In this document: positions 25,200 to 32,856 of the stretch, piece by piece | How positions within the stretch are numbered: position 1 is the stretch's first letter | Layout of the letters: the number at the start of each line of letters is the position of its first letter | Source of the DNA: Prevotella sp. | Lineage (GTDB): Bacteria; Bacteroidota; Bacteroidia; Bacteroidales; Bacteroidaceae | DNA: 43,599 nt | Assembly (NCBI GenBank): GCA_017475265.1 | Contig: JAFVFY010000007.1 | Span: forward strand, 1-43,599 | Reading direction: 5' to 3' | The notes under the pieces: generated by a model | What the model saw: only the letters and a program-made list of their open reading frames with translations | Database searches by the model: none | Told to the model about the DNA's origin: nothing | Made by a program: the position numbers and the translations under genes

Positions 25200-25994
25200 A
25201 TGAGAGTTATCATTGAACCGAACTACGACCTTATGTCGCAATGGGCTGCCAACTACGTGGTGGCCAAGATTAACGCCGCAAAACCAACGGCAGAGAAACC
25301 TTTTGTGCTCGGACTTCCCACCGGCTCCAGCCCCATCGGCATGTACCGTGGACTGGTGAAGGCTTATCAGGAGGGTAAGGTGAGTTTCAAGAACGTGCTG
25401 ACCTTCAACATGGACGAGTATGTCGGACTGCCCGAGGAGCACCCTGAGAGCTACCACTCCTTCATGTTCACCAACCTTTTCAACCACATCGACTGCCCGA
25501 AGGAGAACATCCACATCCTCAACGGCAATGCCAAGGATCTGGTTGCTGAGTGTGCCCACTACGAGCAGATGATTGAGGAGGCTGGCGGCATCGACCTCTT
25601 CCTCGGTGGCATCGGCCCCGACGGCCATATCGCCTTCAACGAGCCGGGCTCAAGCCTCACCAGCCGCACCCGCCAGAAGACCCTGACTACCGACACCATC
25701 ATCGCCAACAGCCGCTTCTTCGAGGGCGACATCAACAAGGTTCCCAAGACGGCACTTACCGTCGGCGTAGGTACCGTGATGGCTGCCAAGGAAGTGATGA
25801 TTCTCGTCAACGGACATGCCAAGTGCCGCGCACTTCAGGCTGCCGTGGAGGGAAGCGTGAACCACATGTGGACCATCTCCGCACTCCAGATGCACCAGCA
25901 CGGCATCATCGTTGCCGACGATGCTGCCTGCGAAGAACTGAAGGTGGGCACCTACCGCTACTTCAAGGACATCGAGAGAAACAACCTGCTGTAA
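25200..25994 (+). CDS. nagB: Glucosamine-6-phosphate deaminase
   Basis: This 264-residue cytoplasmic enzyme converts glucosamine-6-phosphate to fructose-6-phosphate and ammonia. Family motifs are complete: [17 protein letters not shown] near residue 40, FNMDEYVGL (catalytic Asp region), [20 protein letters not shown] (lid and catalytic His/Glu) and [19 protein letters not shown]. It feeds amino sugars, including those from peptidoglycan or host glycans, into glycolysis. The start has a typical A-rich leader (AACAATT ATG). A strong terminator follows. Confidence 0.96.
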   Translation: MRVIIEPNYDLMSQWAANYVVAKINAAKPTAEKPFVLGLPTGSSPIGMYRGLVKAYQEGKVSFKNVLTFNMDEYVGLPEEHPESYHSFMFTNLFNHIDCPKENIHILNGNAKDLVAECAHYEQMIEEAGGIDLFLGGIGPDGHIAFNEPGSSLTSRTRQKTLTTDTIIANSRFFEGDINKVPKTALTVGVGTVMAAKEVMILVNGHAKCRALQAAVEGSVNHMWTISALQMHQHGIIVADDAACEELKVGTYRYFKDIERNNLL

Positions 25995-26020
25995 ATATCG
26001 CTTTTCTCACTGTTCAAATA

Positions 26021-26053
26021 AATACTCCGAATCGCCAGGCGGTTCGGAGTATT
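26021..26053 (+). terminator. Terminator after nagB
   Basis: AATACTCCGAA (26021-26031) and TTCGGAGTATT (26043-26053) form an 11-bp perfect stem with an 11-nt loop and TTGTCTTTT after it. It also stands at the 3' end of the minus-strand antitoxin gene, so it may act in both directions. Confidence 0.8.
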
Positions 26054-26061
26054 CTTGTCTT

Positions 26062-26424
26062 TTAGTAGCTTAACATGGCTGCAGGGCTAATATGCAAAGC
26101 ATGACATAGTTGGCGTGCAATCTTTAGCGTTGGCTCTGCACGACCGGAAACATAGTCGTTGATGCGTGAAGGGCTGACGCCAATCAGTATGGCCAGCTGT
26201 TTCTGGGTCATCTCGTTTTCTGCCAATGATGTCTCTATCAGTTCGGCCACAGTAGGCTTGCCTATCGGATAGTGTTCCTTCTCGTAGTCAATCACCACGC
26301 TTGACATCATCGTCAGCTCAACCGCATTGCGGTCGTTAGCAGGCGTCTCGTCGCTGACCAGCGGCAGAAGCTCCTCTATCCGTGCCAGTGCAAACTCGTA
26401 TTGTTCCTTTGTTATCTTTTCCAT
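26062..26424 (-). CDS. higA: HigA-type antitoxin, XRE-family HTH
   Basis: This 120-residue protein has an N-terminal helical region (YEFALARIEELLPLV) and a C-terminal XRE helix-turn-helix: MTQKQLAILIGVSPSRINDYVSG, then EPTLKIARQLCHAL. It is the antitoxin partner of the HigB-like toxin encoded 14 nt upstream on the same strand, in the usual toxin-first HigBA order. It would neutralise the toxin and repress the operon. The gene symbol is given for the system type, not for a particular orthologue. Confidence 0.85.
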   Translation of the reverse strand: MEKITKEQYEFALARIEELLPLVSDETPANDRNAVELTMMSSVVIDYEKEHYPIGKPTVAELIETSLAENEMTQKQLAILIGVSPSRINDYVSGRAEPTLKIARQLCHALHISPAAMLSY

Positions 26425-26438
26425 AATAACTTACCATA

Positions 26439-26738
26439 TTATATTGTCGATGCGTCTATCTTGTCGTAGTCTCCGTGGGTACCCACAAAACGAATGAATA
26501 TATGCCCGATGGTGAACTTCACTACTACAACCATTCTGTATTTGTTTCCACTAATGTTGAAGACATAGTGCTGATTGCCTACATAGTCTGTAGCGGGAAA
26601 ATCAACCTTTATGTCCGATAGGTTCCGCCAGTCTGCCTCTTCGGCAATGCTATACCACCGTTCAAGGGCATTTTTCGCGTCGCCATGCCCCTCGGAACTG
26701 TAAAACTCCACCAACCGCCTATGTGACACTATTCTCAT
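26439..26738 (-). CDS. higB: HigB-type mRNA interferase toxin
   Basis: This 99-residue protein of the HigB_toxin family (PF09907) starts MRIVSHRRLVEFYSS. It contains ALERWYSIAEEADWRN, VDFPATDYVGNQHYVFNISGNKYRMVVVV and a C-terminal IFIRFVGTHGDYDKID, the conserved GTHxxYDKID ending. It would cleave mRNA on the ribosome when released from HigA. A promoter lies 9 nt upstream. Confidence 0.88.
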   Translation of the reverse strand: MRIVSHRRLVEFYSSEGHGDAKNALERWYSIAEEADWRNLSDIKVDFPATDYVGNQHYVFNISGNKYRMVVVVKFTIGHIFIRFVGTHGDYDKIDASTI

Positions 26739-26746
26739 TGCGAGTG

Positions 26747-26778
26747 CAAAGATACCTCAAAATTTTGAATTACACAAA
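26747..26778 (-). promoter_or_regulatory. Promoter of the higBA operon
   Basis: On the minus strand TTTG (26778-26775) and TATCTTTG (26754-26747) are 20 nt apart. The higB ATG follows 9 nt later, so the leader is very short. Confidence 0.7.
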
Positions 26779-26861
26779 TATTTGGCAAAAAAATATTGTT
26801 TTTCGCCATAATATCGTCCTTGGTCATCTTTGGTGCATAATTTATATCGTATGCCTTTGGA

Positions 26862-27206
26862 TTATCGTACACTTCCATTTCCTGGCCATCCTTCATCCAG
26901 ATAACGACTCTCTGCAATGACCCCATTGGAGACAGGGACGTGTCCCCGTGTTCCCCATGCCACGTCCGGAATGATTTGCGACATGGAATCGCCCTTGCCA
27001 AACGACAATTTGAAGTATTCAATGGGATACCATGCGTATGCCACCATCCGCGAAGCCACGTCGAGTGCCAACATCATCTCTTTCTGCTCCTTGACGTGCA
27101 TGTCAAGCAATGACAGCAGCCAGTAGAACTTATATGTCGCCGTAGTTGAGTCGAACACACGGTTCATCGCACTGGTCGAGAGGGTTTCGGATTTCGGTAT
27201 CATCAT
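26862..27206 (-). pseudogene. HNH-endonuclease-type gene, N-terminal fragment
   Basis: From ATG 27206 the frame reads MMIPKSETLSTSAMNRVFDS, then YKFYWLLSLLDMHV and VASRMVAYAWYPIEYFKLSFGK. I recognise these as the N-terminal region of Bacteroidota HNH-endonuclease-type proteins, which normally run to about 300 or more residues with the HNH motif near the C-terminus. After about QIIPDVA the sequence changes character and the frame ends without any HNH. It follows the PAPS-reductase-like fragment by 19 nt, so it was the last gene of the same operon. The family assignment is from memory of the pattern and is only moderate. Confidence 0.5.
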
Positions 27207-27225
27207 AATTAATCCAATCTGTATA

Positions 27226-27339
27226 TTAATGAAAATTGTAGTACCCAATCTTCAACGATGGGTAATTCTGCTTCAGATAGATGGCGAGTGCCGCACTGTC
27301 CTTACCGCCTGATATGCCTAATATATGCCGTACATTCAT
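27226..27339 (-). pseudogene. PAPS-reductase/DndC-like PP-loop protein, truncated after 37 codons
   Basis: The frame starts MNVRHILGISGGKDSAALAI, where SGGKDSA is the PP-loop of ATP-pyrophosphatase-type PAPS reductase/DndC proteins. It continues YLKQNYPSLKI and stops after YYNFH, where intact relatives go on to a D-T-G-x-E segment. The ATG overlaps the preceding gene's TGA by 4 nt, so it is a genuine operon gene. The C-terminal 200 or more residues have been deleted. Confidence 0.7.
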
Positions 27340-28040
27340 TCTGCTTCTGCAATTTCATCTTTTATGGCATCCATCTGTTCAACGAACTTTTTGAAGCCAT
27401 AGTTGTATTGGGAGATATGTGGGATGTCCTTCCGCTTCATCTTCTTTAATACATACTGATAGGTACTTCTCGCATTGGCTCCATTCTTGCCTTTTTCTGG
27501 TATGTAGTAACCGCCCTTGTCTTTACGCAGTTCTTGATTAAGTTTGTCTATGCAACCAGTAGTAGCACAAGCCCGTTTGTCGGAATAGAACAAAGGCAGG
27601 AACCAACATTCTATTTCTTCAAAACAGATGGCAAAGATGATACGTTCTTTATTCGCTTCATAGAAGTTTTGGTCAACGCCTTGTAGCAATCGAGTAACGA
27701 TGTCGTCGTAAATTTCCGCATCGGGCCGAGACTGGTTCTTCTCATCTGTTTTCTTGATGTCGAAGCCTTGATTATCGCATCTGTCAGTATCTATCTGAAC
27801 AATCAGGAAGTCGTTACTCTCCAGAGCCTGTTTAAACACCTCTGTGTTACAATGAGAAAGCACTTCCGTCCAACCGCCAGAACCATCTTGCACTGTATGA
27901 CCGTGACTTTTGTCGGTGCGAGGCTGGATGTCGGCAAAGTATGTGTCTGTCTGACTCATTTTCTCGACGATGGCATGAAGGGACAGGTTCTCTGATATTC
28001 CCTCACATATTATTGCGAATGATACCATAATAATACTCAT
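27336..28040 (-). CDS. TOPRIM/RloB-DUF4276-like protein of a candidate defence operon
   Basis: This 234-residue protein has the order of acidic motifs seen in small TOPRIM proteins such as RloB and DUF4276: IICEGISE at 11-17 (catalytic Glu), LIVQIDTD at 79-86 (D-x-D) and EEIECWFLPLFY at 141-152. Such proteins are often nucleases paired with an OLD/AAA ATPase in phage defence. Its ATG follows the stop of the ATPase gene directly (TAA ATG), and its own stop overlaps the PAPS-reductase-like start, so translation is coupled along the operon. Exact family unverified; role in defence is inference. Confidence 0.65.
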   Translation of the reverse strand: MSIIMVSFAIICEGISENLSLHAIVEKMSQTDTYFADIQPRTDKSHGHTVQDGSGGWTEVLSHCNTEVFKQALESNDFLIVQIDTDRCDNQGFDIKKTDEKNQSRPDAEIYDDIVTRLLQGVDQNFYEANKERIIFAICFEEIECWFLPLFYSDKRACATTGCIDKLNQELRKDKGGYYIPEKGKNGANARSTYQYVLKKMKRKDIPHISQYNYGFKKFVEQMDAIKDEIAEAE

Positions 28041-29156
28041 TTAAAAGTTGTTAGGCAATCCGCCGATGAAACCACGTAACCAGAGTTGTGATAAGGGTAA
28101 ATCGCTATTAACGACTTGTTCTTTCTTAAGAGTTCTTACCTTTGTATATCCATCGATGGAACGTTGCACCACCATTAGCTTCTGTTCGTCGTCACTGAGG
28201 TCGAGCCCGTCCAAAATCGCGGGATTGTGGGTCGTGGCAATGATTTGCTTGTCGTGCTTCTTTGCCAGTTCTACAAGTCGCTTGATGACCTCCCGGCAGA
28301 GCTTGGGATTGAAGGCTGTGTCGATATTCTCGATAGCAAAAAACTTTGGAGCCTCGTCGGAAATAACAAGGGTGAAATAAAAGAGCAGATACAGAAATCC
28401 CTCGTTCGTACTGCGCTGATCAAAGGTGTTTATGGTTTCGTCCAAGTAACCGTCTTTAAGCTTCAGATTGAACTCCATAGATAACTGACCTGAAGGAACT
28501 TGCATGTCATCGAACCAGTCAAGGATTATCATATTCTCCTTGATTTCAGCGAAGATTTCTGCGCCTTCTGGTCTCTGTGACAAGTCTTTCAGATATGCGA
28601 ATAAGCCTTCACCATGCCGCCCCAGGGGATAGATTCGGTTTGAGTCATCGGCTCTACGGAGTTTAGACTCTTCGAGGGAGTAGATGATGAAAGGGTTTAA
28701 ATCCGCATTTGTAGGTATAGCAAATAACTTTTTCCCCCGAATAACATACTTTACAACATCGTCATTATCACTATTGCTAATGTCTTCGGACTGAGCCTCT
28801 TCCTCCATGTCATACTCATTGTCGTTAACCCACCGAGCTGGTTTTGCATTTTTGTCATAACGTATATCAAGCACAGTTTCGTAGCCATTTTTGTCCGTTA
28901 CACAAACTTGAATTAGGTTGGTGACAACATCTTCAAACGCGGGCAACATAAAGCGCGGTTCAACGATACGGATGCCTCGATTGCCGAAGTATTCATAATC
29001 CAGCTTGTCGGAACTGGCAGCTGCTCCTAAGGCGATGCCTTCAAGGATATTTGTCTTGCCACACCCATTAGCACCAATCAAGAGATTGAATCTTCCGAGC
29101 GGCAAACTCACATTAATTATAGACTTGTAGTTTTCTATTGTAATATTGCTAATCAT
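28041..29156 (-). CDS. AAA15/21-type ATPase (OLD/RloA-like) of a candidate defence operon
   Basis: From ATG 29156 this is a 371-residue SMC/OLD-like ATPase. It begins ISNITIENYKSI, with Walker A GANGCGKT at 28-35. The long middle part forms the lid or coiled region. Walker B is FFAIENIDTAFNPKL, with Glu-Asn where DE is usual, as in a subset of this family. A switch His is in IIATTHNPAILDGL, and the C-terminus is GGLPNNF. It is the first gene of a four-gene unit with a TOPRIM-like protein, a PAPS-reductase-like remnant and an HNH-type remnant. Partners of this type usually work together against phage. I rejected the longer start at 29276 because the promoter lies inside it. Confidence 0.85.
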   Translation of the reverse strand: MISNITIENYKSIINVSLPLGRFNLLIGANGCGKTNILEGIALGAAASSDKLDYEYFGNRGIRIVEPRFMLPAFEDVVTNLIQVCVTDKNGYETVLDIRYDKNAKPARWVNDNEYDMEEEAQSEDISNSDNDDVVKYVIRGKKLFAIPTNADLNPFIIYSLEESKLRRADDSNRIYPLGRHGEGLFAYLKDLSQRPEGAEIFAEIKENMIILDWFDDMQVPSGQLSMEFNLKLKDGYLDETINTFDQRSTNEGFLYLLFYFTLVISDEAPKFFAIENIDTAFNPKLCREVIKRLVELAKKHDKQIIATTHNPAILDGLDLSDDEQKLMVVQRSIDGYTKVRTLKKEQVVNSDLPLSQLWLRGFIGGLPNNF

Positions 29157-29189
29157 ATTACCGGTTTTTTCGTTATCGTTATTGGAATG

Positions 29190-29197
29190 CAAAGTTA
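29190..29197 (-). promoter_or_regulatory. -7 element of the ATPase/TOPRIM operon
   Basis: TAACTTTG on the minus strand, 33 nt before the ATG at 29156. No well-spaced -33 TTTG is present, which may mean activation by a factor binding upstream, for example at the palindrome array at 29293-29358. Confidence 0.55.
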
Positions 29198-29292
29198 CAC
29201 AATTCTCCTGAAACAAACGAAGAAATGAAAAGGATTTAATACTTTTTGCGATATAGAGGCCGAAAAAGGAAAACATAGTGTTTAGGTGACAG

Positions 29293-29358
29293 AAGTATGA
29301 TACTTAGGTAACGCAAGTATGATACTTAGGTGGCGCAAGTATAATAGTTAGTCATCAC
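29293..29358. repeat. Three 22-nt direct repeats, the first two with a 13-bp palindrome
   Basis: Units start at 29293, 29315 and 29337. The first two contain AAGTATGATACTT, a perfect palindrome around a central G, followed by AGGTAACGC or AGGTGGCGC. The third is diverged. A partial copy (TTAGGTGACAG) precedes the first. A 22-nt period places the palindromes on the same face of the helix, as for a cooperatively bound operator. It lies about 100-170 nt upstream of the ATPase operon promoter. Confidence 0.8.
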
Positions 29359-29452
29359 AAACGGCATAGATATATGGAGAGTTGCACATTTTCGTTGTGA
29401 CAAACGAAGTAAAGAAAAAGATACAATTTTTCTGGCGAAAAGTTTTTGAAAA

Positions 29453-29839
29453 CACTATACATTCCTACATTTTTATTGTAACTATCTAAAGATAAATGGT
29501 TTAGGCTGTGTATAGAGCATACATTTTTGATGAGTTCTATACACAGATTGAGAAAAGACGTAGGTTGATGACGACAATAACGTATCTATGTATCGGAGAA
29601 TCAGTTTGTTTCATTTTGTTTCTCCCGTGGAAACAAACAGTTTCTACTGGAGAAACAAACAGTTTCCACGGAGGAAACTAATACAGAGGTCTGTTATTGT
29701 TACTACTTTCCTACGTTAAGTTGGTTGTAAAAGTCCGTTTACTGCCTATGTATAGTGGCACCATAAAATGTATGGTCTATACATAAACTAACATTCTGTA
29801 TATATGTGAGTTATGAGAAAAATGTAGGAATGTATAGTG
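29453..29839. repeat. 387-bp foldback element with perfect 22-bp terminal inverted repeats
   Basis: The ends (29453-29474 and 29818-29839, CACTATACATTCCTACATTT...) are perfect 22-bp inverted repeats. Inside are further nested dyads: CTGTGTATAGA/TCTATACACAG, TATGTATAG/CTATACATA, ACGTAGG/CCTACGT, ACAATAAC/GTTATTGT, and a GTTTC-CGTGGAAAC pair around 29618-29682. No ORF of note lies inside. The layout suggests a MITE-like element or a large structured regulatory region between the defence operon and the polysaccharide cluster. Confidence 0.75.
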
Positions 29840-29870
29840 AAATCAAAAAAAGTTCGTGAGAAAAATTGCA

Positions 29871-30054
29871 CTACTCCTGTTCGGGAGAGTCGTTGCGGGC
29901 ATCGCTCGCCGCCTGCTTAAACGCAGCCTTCATGGTTGGGTTCTGATAGGTCAGTTTCTTGATGGTCAGTTCCTCGGCCTTGTTATTGGCGATGCACTTC
30001 TTCGAGGTCTGTACGAGGAGCGTGATGATAGGGATGACATTTTATCTCGTTCAT
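29871..30054 (-). pseudogene. Small gene (about 60 codons) with a single-base frameshift
   Basis: The ATG at 30054 (MNEIK) runs into an AAAA stretch. Dropping one A gives MNEINVIPIITLLVQTSKK, then ANNKAEELTIKKLTYQNPTM and a tail ending DSPEQE at TAG 29871. Without it, the frame stops after 23 codons. A promoter-like TACCTTTG lies upstream (30113-30106). I do not recognise the family. It could also be a sequencing or assembly slip. Confidence 0.35.
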
Positions 30055-30105
30055 TCTTGTGATTTATGAAAGCGAAAGTACTTTTTACTTTTACATATCC
30101 TTTTG

Positions 30106-30139
30106 CAAAGGTAATAAAAATGCTGTCCAAGACAGCAAA
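30106..30139 (-). promoter_or_regulatory. Promoter-like sequence for the small minus-strand gene
   Basis: TACCTTTG (30113-30106) with TTTG 22 nt further upstream (30139-30136) on the minus strand. The spacing is slightly longer than consensus. Confidence 0.45.
30120..30138. other. Small perfect hairpin between divergent promoters
   Basis: TGCTGTC and GACAGCA pair around CAA (30121-30137). It lies between the minus-strand promoter at 30106 and the plus-strand -7 element at 30150, so it could be an operator or a weak terminator. Confidence 0.45.
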
Positions 30140-30149
30140 AGCGACAACT

Positions 30150-30157
30150 TATCTTTG
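30150..30157 (+). promoter_or_regulatory. -7 element ahead of the polysaccharide cluster
   Basis: TATCTTTG matches TAnnTTTG. It leaves a leader of about 95 nt before the Wzz-like ATG at 30259. No -33 TTTG is seen at the right distance. Confidence 0.5.
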
Positions 30158-30258
30158 TCAGATAGTAAAGAATTATTATTATTTAACTGTTTTGCAACGA
30201 TAGCGCAATAAAAGAAGCAAGGTGGCGTTATAAATAGTGGTGACAAATACCCAAGGAA

Positions 30259-31317
30259 ATGGAAACAAAGAAAAATCCAGATACCATTGATTTAAGACAA
30301 CTGGCACGGAAGATTTGGGCGCGGAAAATGCTTTTCGTTAAAGTGCTCCCTGTTGTGTTTGTGCTCTCATGCCTTTACATCGTCTGCATACCACGTACCT
30401 ATACTACTAATTGCCGACTAGCTCCTGAGATGAATATGTCGGGGGGCGGTGCGCTGGGGTCGCTGGCTAGCAATTTCGGCATCGACTTAACGCAGATGGA
30501 GACCAGCGATGCCATCACTCCCATGCTCTATCCTGACCTCATGGAGGACAACAAGTTCGTGGTGGAATTGTTTGGCATTACAGTAAAAAAAAGCGATGGC
30601 TGTGTGAAAACTACTTACGAGGACTACCTTCGCCATCATCAGTCTGTTCCCTGGTGGACAGGTGGCATTTTATGGATAAAAGGTCTGTTTAAAAGCAAAG
30701 AAACAGAAAGCACGGGTCTCAACGAGATGGAGTCTAGTCCATATATCCTTTCCAAGGCTGACAATGACTTATGTCATGTTATCCGTGGCAATATAGGCTT
30801 AGATATTGACAAGAAGACGGGCGTCATCTCCATCAACGTGTCAGACCAAGACCCGCTCGTCTGCAAAACCGTGGCCGATTCGGTCAGTGCACACCTGCAG
30901 CAATTCATTACCGAGTATCGAACGAACAAAGCGCGTGTCGATGTGGAGTACTACCTCCAGATGTCAAAGACCATCAAGGAGGAGTACGACAGTATGAGGC
31001 GTGAGTATAACTCCATGGTCGATGCTAACAGTAACGTAGTGATGCAACTCTACAAATCGCGCCAGGAAGACATGGGCTTAGAACTACAGCGCATACAGCA
31101 GAAATATACCACCATGTGCAATATGCTCGACCAGGCTGTGGCCAAGGTGCAGGAACGCACGCCGGTGTTCACCGTGCTGAAAGGTGCTGAGATGCCACTG
31201 AAGGCAGCCAAGCCTAAGCGCATGGTTTTTGTGGTGGGAATGGTGTTCCTGGCCTTCATTGGCACTGTTATCTATATCCTCAGAGACTATTTGAAAAGAG
31301 CGATGGTACGTCAATAA
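30259..31317 (+). CDS. Wzz-type polysaccharide chain-length determinant
   Basis: This 352-residue inner-membrane protein has the Wzz topology. A short cytoplasmic N-terminus (DLRQLARKIWARKM) leads to TM1 (VLPVVFVLSCLYIVCIPRTY), then a long periplasmic part with a coiled-coil region (about 215-290: EYYLQMSKTIKEEYDSMRRE). A Pro-containing segment (GAEMPLKAAKPKR) precedes TM2 (MVFVVGMVFLAFIGTVIYIL). It sets chain length for the polysaccharide made by the genes behind it. No tyrosine-kinase domain is attached. First gene of the cluster; the flippase starts 18 nt later. Confidence 0.9.
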   Translation: METKKNPDTIDLRQLARKIWARKMLFVKVLPVVFVLSCLYIVCIPRTYTTNCRLAPEMNMSGGGALGSLASNFGIDLTQMETSDAITPMLYPDLMEDNKFVVELFGITVKKSDGCVKTTYEDYLRHHQSVPWWTGGILWIKGLFKSKETESTGLNEMESSPYILSKADNDLCHVIRGNIGLDIDKKTGVISINVSDQDPLVCKTVADSVSAHLQQFITEYRTNKARVDVEYYLQMSKTIKEEYDSMRREYNSMVDANSNVVMQLYKSRQEDMGLELQRIQQKYTTMCNMLDQAVAKVQERTPVFTVLKGAEMPLKAAKPKRMVFVVGMVFLAFIGTVIYILRDYLKRAMVRQ

Positions 31318-31335
31318 TACATTGGCAGAACATTC

Positions 31336-32856
31336 ATGAACCCCACAAATCGCATTATCGTAAACACGGCGGCGCAGTATGGAAAGGCGATTATCAACAT
31401 CGGTCTATCGCTCTACTCTACACGCCTGATACTTGATGCACTGAGCATCTCCGACTATGGCATCTATGCCGTGGTGGGAGGAGTGGTTGCTATGCTGGGC
31501 TTCATTACCAATGGCCTCGTTGTCACCACTCAGCGTTACATCTCCTTCTACCACGGACGTGGCGACCGCTCATACGTCAGTCAGGTGTTCACCAACAGCC
31601 TGTTCCTCCACATCCTTTTTGGAATGGCTATCGGCCTTGTTCTGATATTTTTGAAGGGCTGGCTGTTTGGAGGTGTGCTCAATATTCCTCCGGCACGCAT
31701 GGAAACGGCGGGCAACGTGTACCTCATCACCATTGCCATGCTGTTTATAACCATCGTGACAGCACCCTTCAAGGCACTGTTCATCGCTCGCGAGAATATT
31801 GTGTTCATTTCGGTGGTAGAGGTGTGCGACGGCATAATCAAGCTACTGTTCGCCATCGGACTGGCTTACGTCACGGTCGACCGCCTGATGGTCTATGCCT
31901 TTCTGATGTGCAGTATACAAGCTCTGAACTTCCTGGCCTTCTCCGTCTACGGACGCATACGGTTTGAGGAATATAGACTAAGAATATGTCGCAGTGACAT
32001 CTCCTTCGACATCATCCGCCAACTGATGGGGTTTGCCGGCTGGACCATCTACAGTATGGGAACGCTGGCGGCAAGAAACCAGGGCATGGCTATCGTCATC
32101 AACCACTTCATTGGTACCGTAGCCAACGCCGCATACGGTGTCGCGGCACAGGTGGACGCTGCCATCATGTTTGTCAGTTCCTCCATTATCAATGCCATGA
32201 ACCCGCAAATCATGAAGGCAGAAGGTGGTGGCGACCGTAAGCGTGTGCTGATGTTGGCAGGTCAGGAAAGCAAGTACTCAGCCATACTGCTCTCACTTGC
32301 AGCGATACCCGTGCTTTCGGAACTTCCCGGAATATTGTCAGTCTGGCTGAAAGAGGTGCCAGAGAACACGGTGCTGTTCTGCTCATTTGCCCTAGCCACC
32401 TGTCTGGTTGACCAGACGACCATTGGACTCAACGCCGTGAATAGGGCACAGGGCAAGATAGGCCTCTACACCTTCCTGATGTTCACGCCCAAACTGCTGT
32501 GCCTCCCCATAAGCTGGTGGCTGTTGAGCACGGGTCATGCGTTGGCTTCGGCCTTGTGGGCCATACTCATCATCGAAGCCGTCACCTCCGTAGCCCGTAT
32601 TCCCTTCCTCAAGGTGACGGCAGGTCTTAATATTTCCGACTATCTGCGCTACACCGTATGGCCGTTGCTGCCACTGATTACCGTAATGGCACTGTCCAGC
32701 TGGGGATGCACCCGACTGCTGCACTTTCCTTTCCGCTTTATGCTTACCATTCCTCTCTCTGTCATAATTGGAATGATGGCGGCATGGACTTTCAGTCTGC
32801 GTGCTACCGAACGACAATACATAGTTAATCTTATGAAGTCGAGACTGAAACGATGA
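31336..32856 (+). CDS. Wzx-type polysaccharide flippase (MATE/MOP superfamily)
   Basis: This 506-residue integral membrane protein has about 12-14 hydrophobic helices. The N-terminus (NRIIVNTAAQYGKAIINIGL then YSTRLILDALSISDYGIYAV) is typical of polysaccharide biosynthesis flippases that move lipid-linked repeat units to the periplasmic face. It overlaps the polymerase-like gene by 4 nt (ATGA), so both are co-translated. Confidence 0.9.
   Translation: MNPTNRIIVNTAAQYGKAIINIGLSLYSTRLILDALSISDYGIYAVVGGVVAMLGFITNGLVVTTQRYISFYHGRGDRSYVSQVFTNSLFLHILFGMAIGLVLIFLKGWLFGGVLNIPPARMETAGNVYLITIAMLFITIVTAPFKALFIARENIVFISVVEVCDGIIKLLFAIGLAYVTVDRLMVYAFLMCSIQALNFLAFSVYGRIRFEEYRLRICRSDISFDIIRQLMGFAGWTIYSMGTLAARNQGMAIVINHFIGTVANAAYGVAAQVDAAIMFVSSSIINAMNPQIMKAEGGGDRKRVLMLAGQESKYSAILLSLAAIPVLSELPGILSVWLKEVPENTVLFCSFALATCLVDQTTIGLNAVNRAQGKIGLYTFLMFTPKLLCLPISWWLLSTGHALASALWAILIIEAVTSVARIPFLKVTAGLNISDYLRYTVWPLLPLITVMALSSWGCTRLLHFPFRFMLTIPLSVIIGMMAAWTFSLRATERQYIVNLMKSRLKR

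Noticed and set aside
26735-27022. 95-codon minus-strand frame between higB and the HNH fragment
   Set aside because: It runs through the higBA promoter and overlaps the HNH fragment in another frame; no family recognised.
29157-29276. Longer ATPase start at 29276
   Set aside because: The promoter TAACTTTG lies within it, and family members begin ISNITIENYKS.
29293-29358. Possible CRISPR array
   Set aside because: The 22-nt units are directly adjacent with no spacers, and no cas genes are present.
29856-30062. 68-codon plus-strand frame before the polysaccharide cluster
   Set aside because: It is antisense to the better supported small minus-strand gene and has no promoter.
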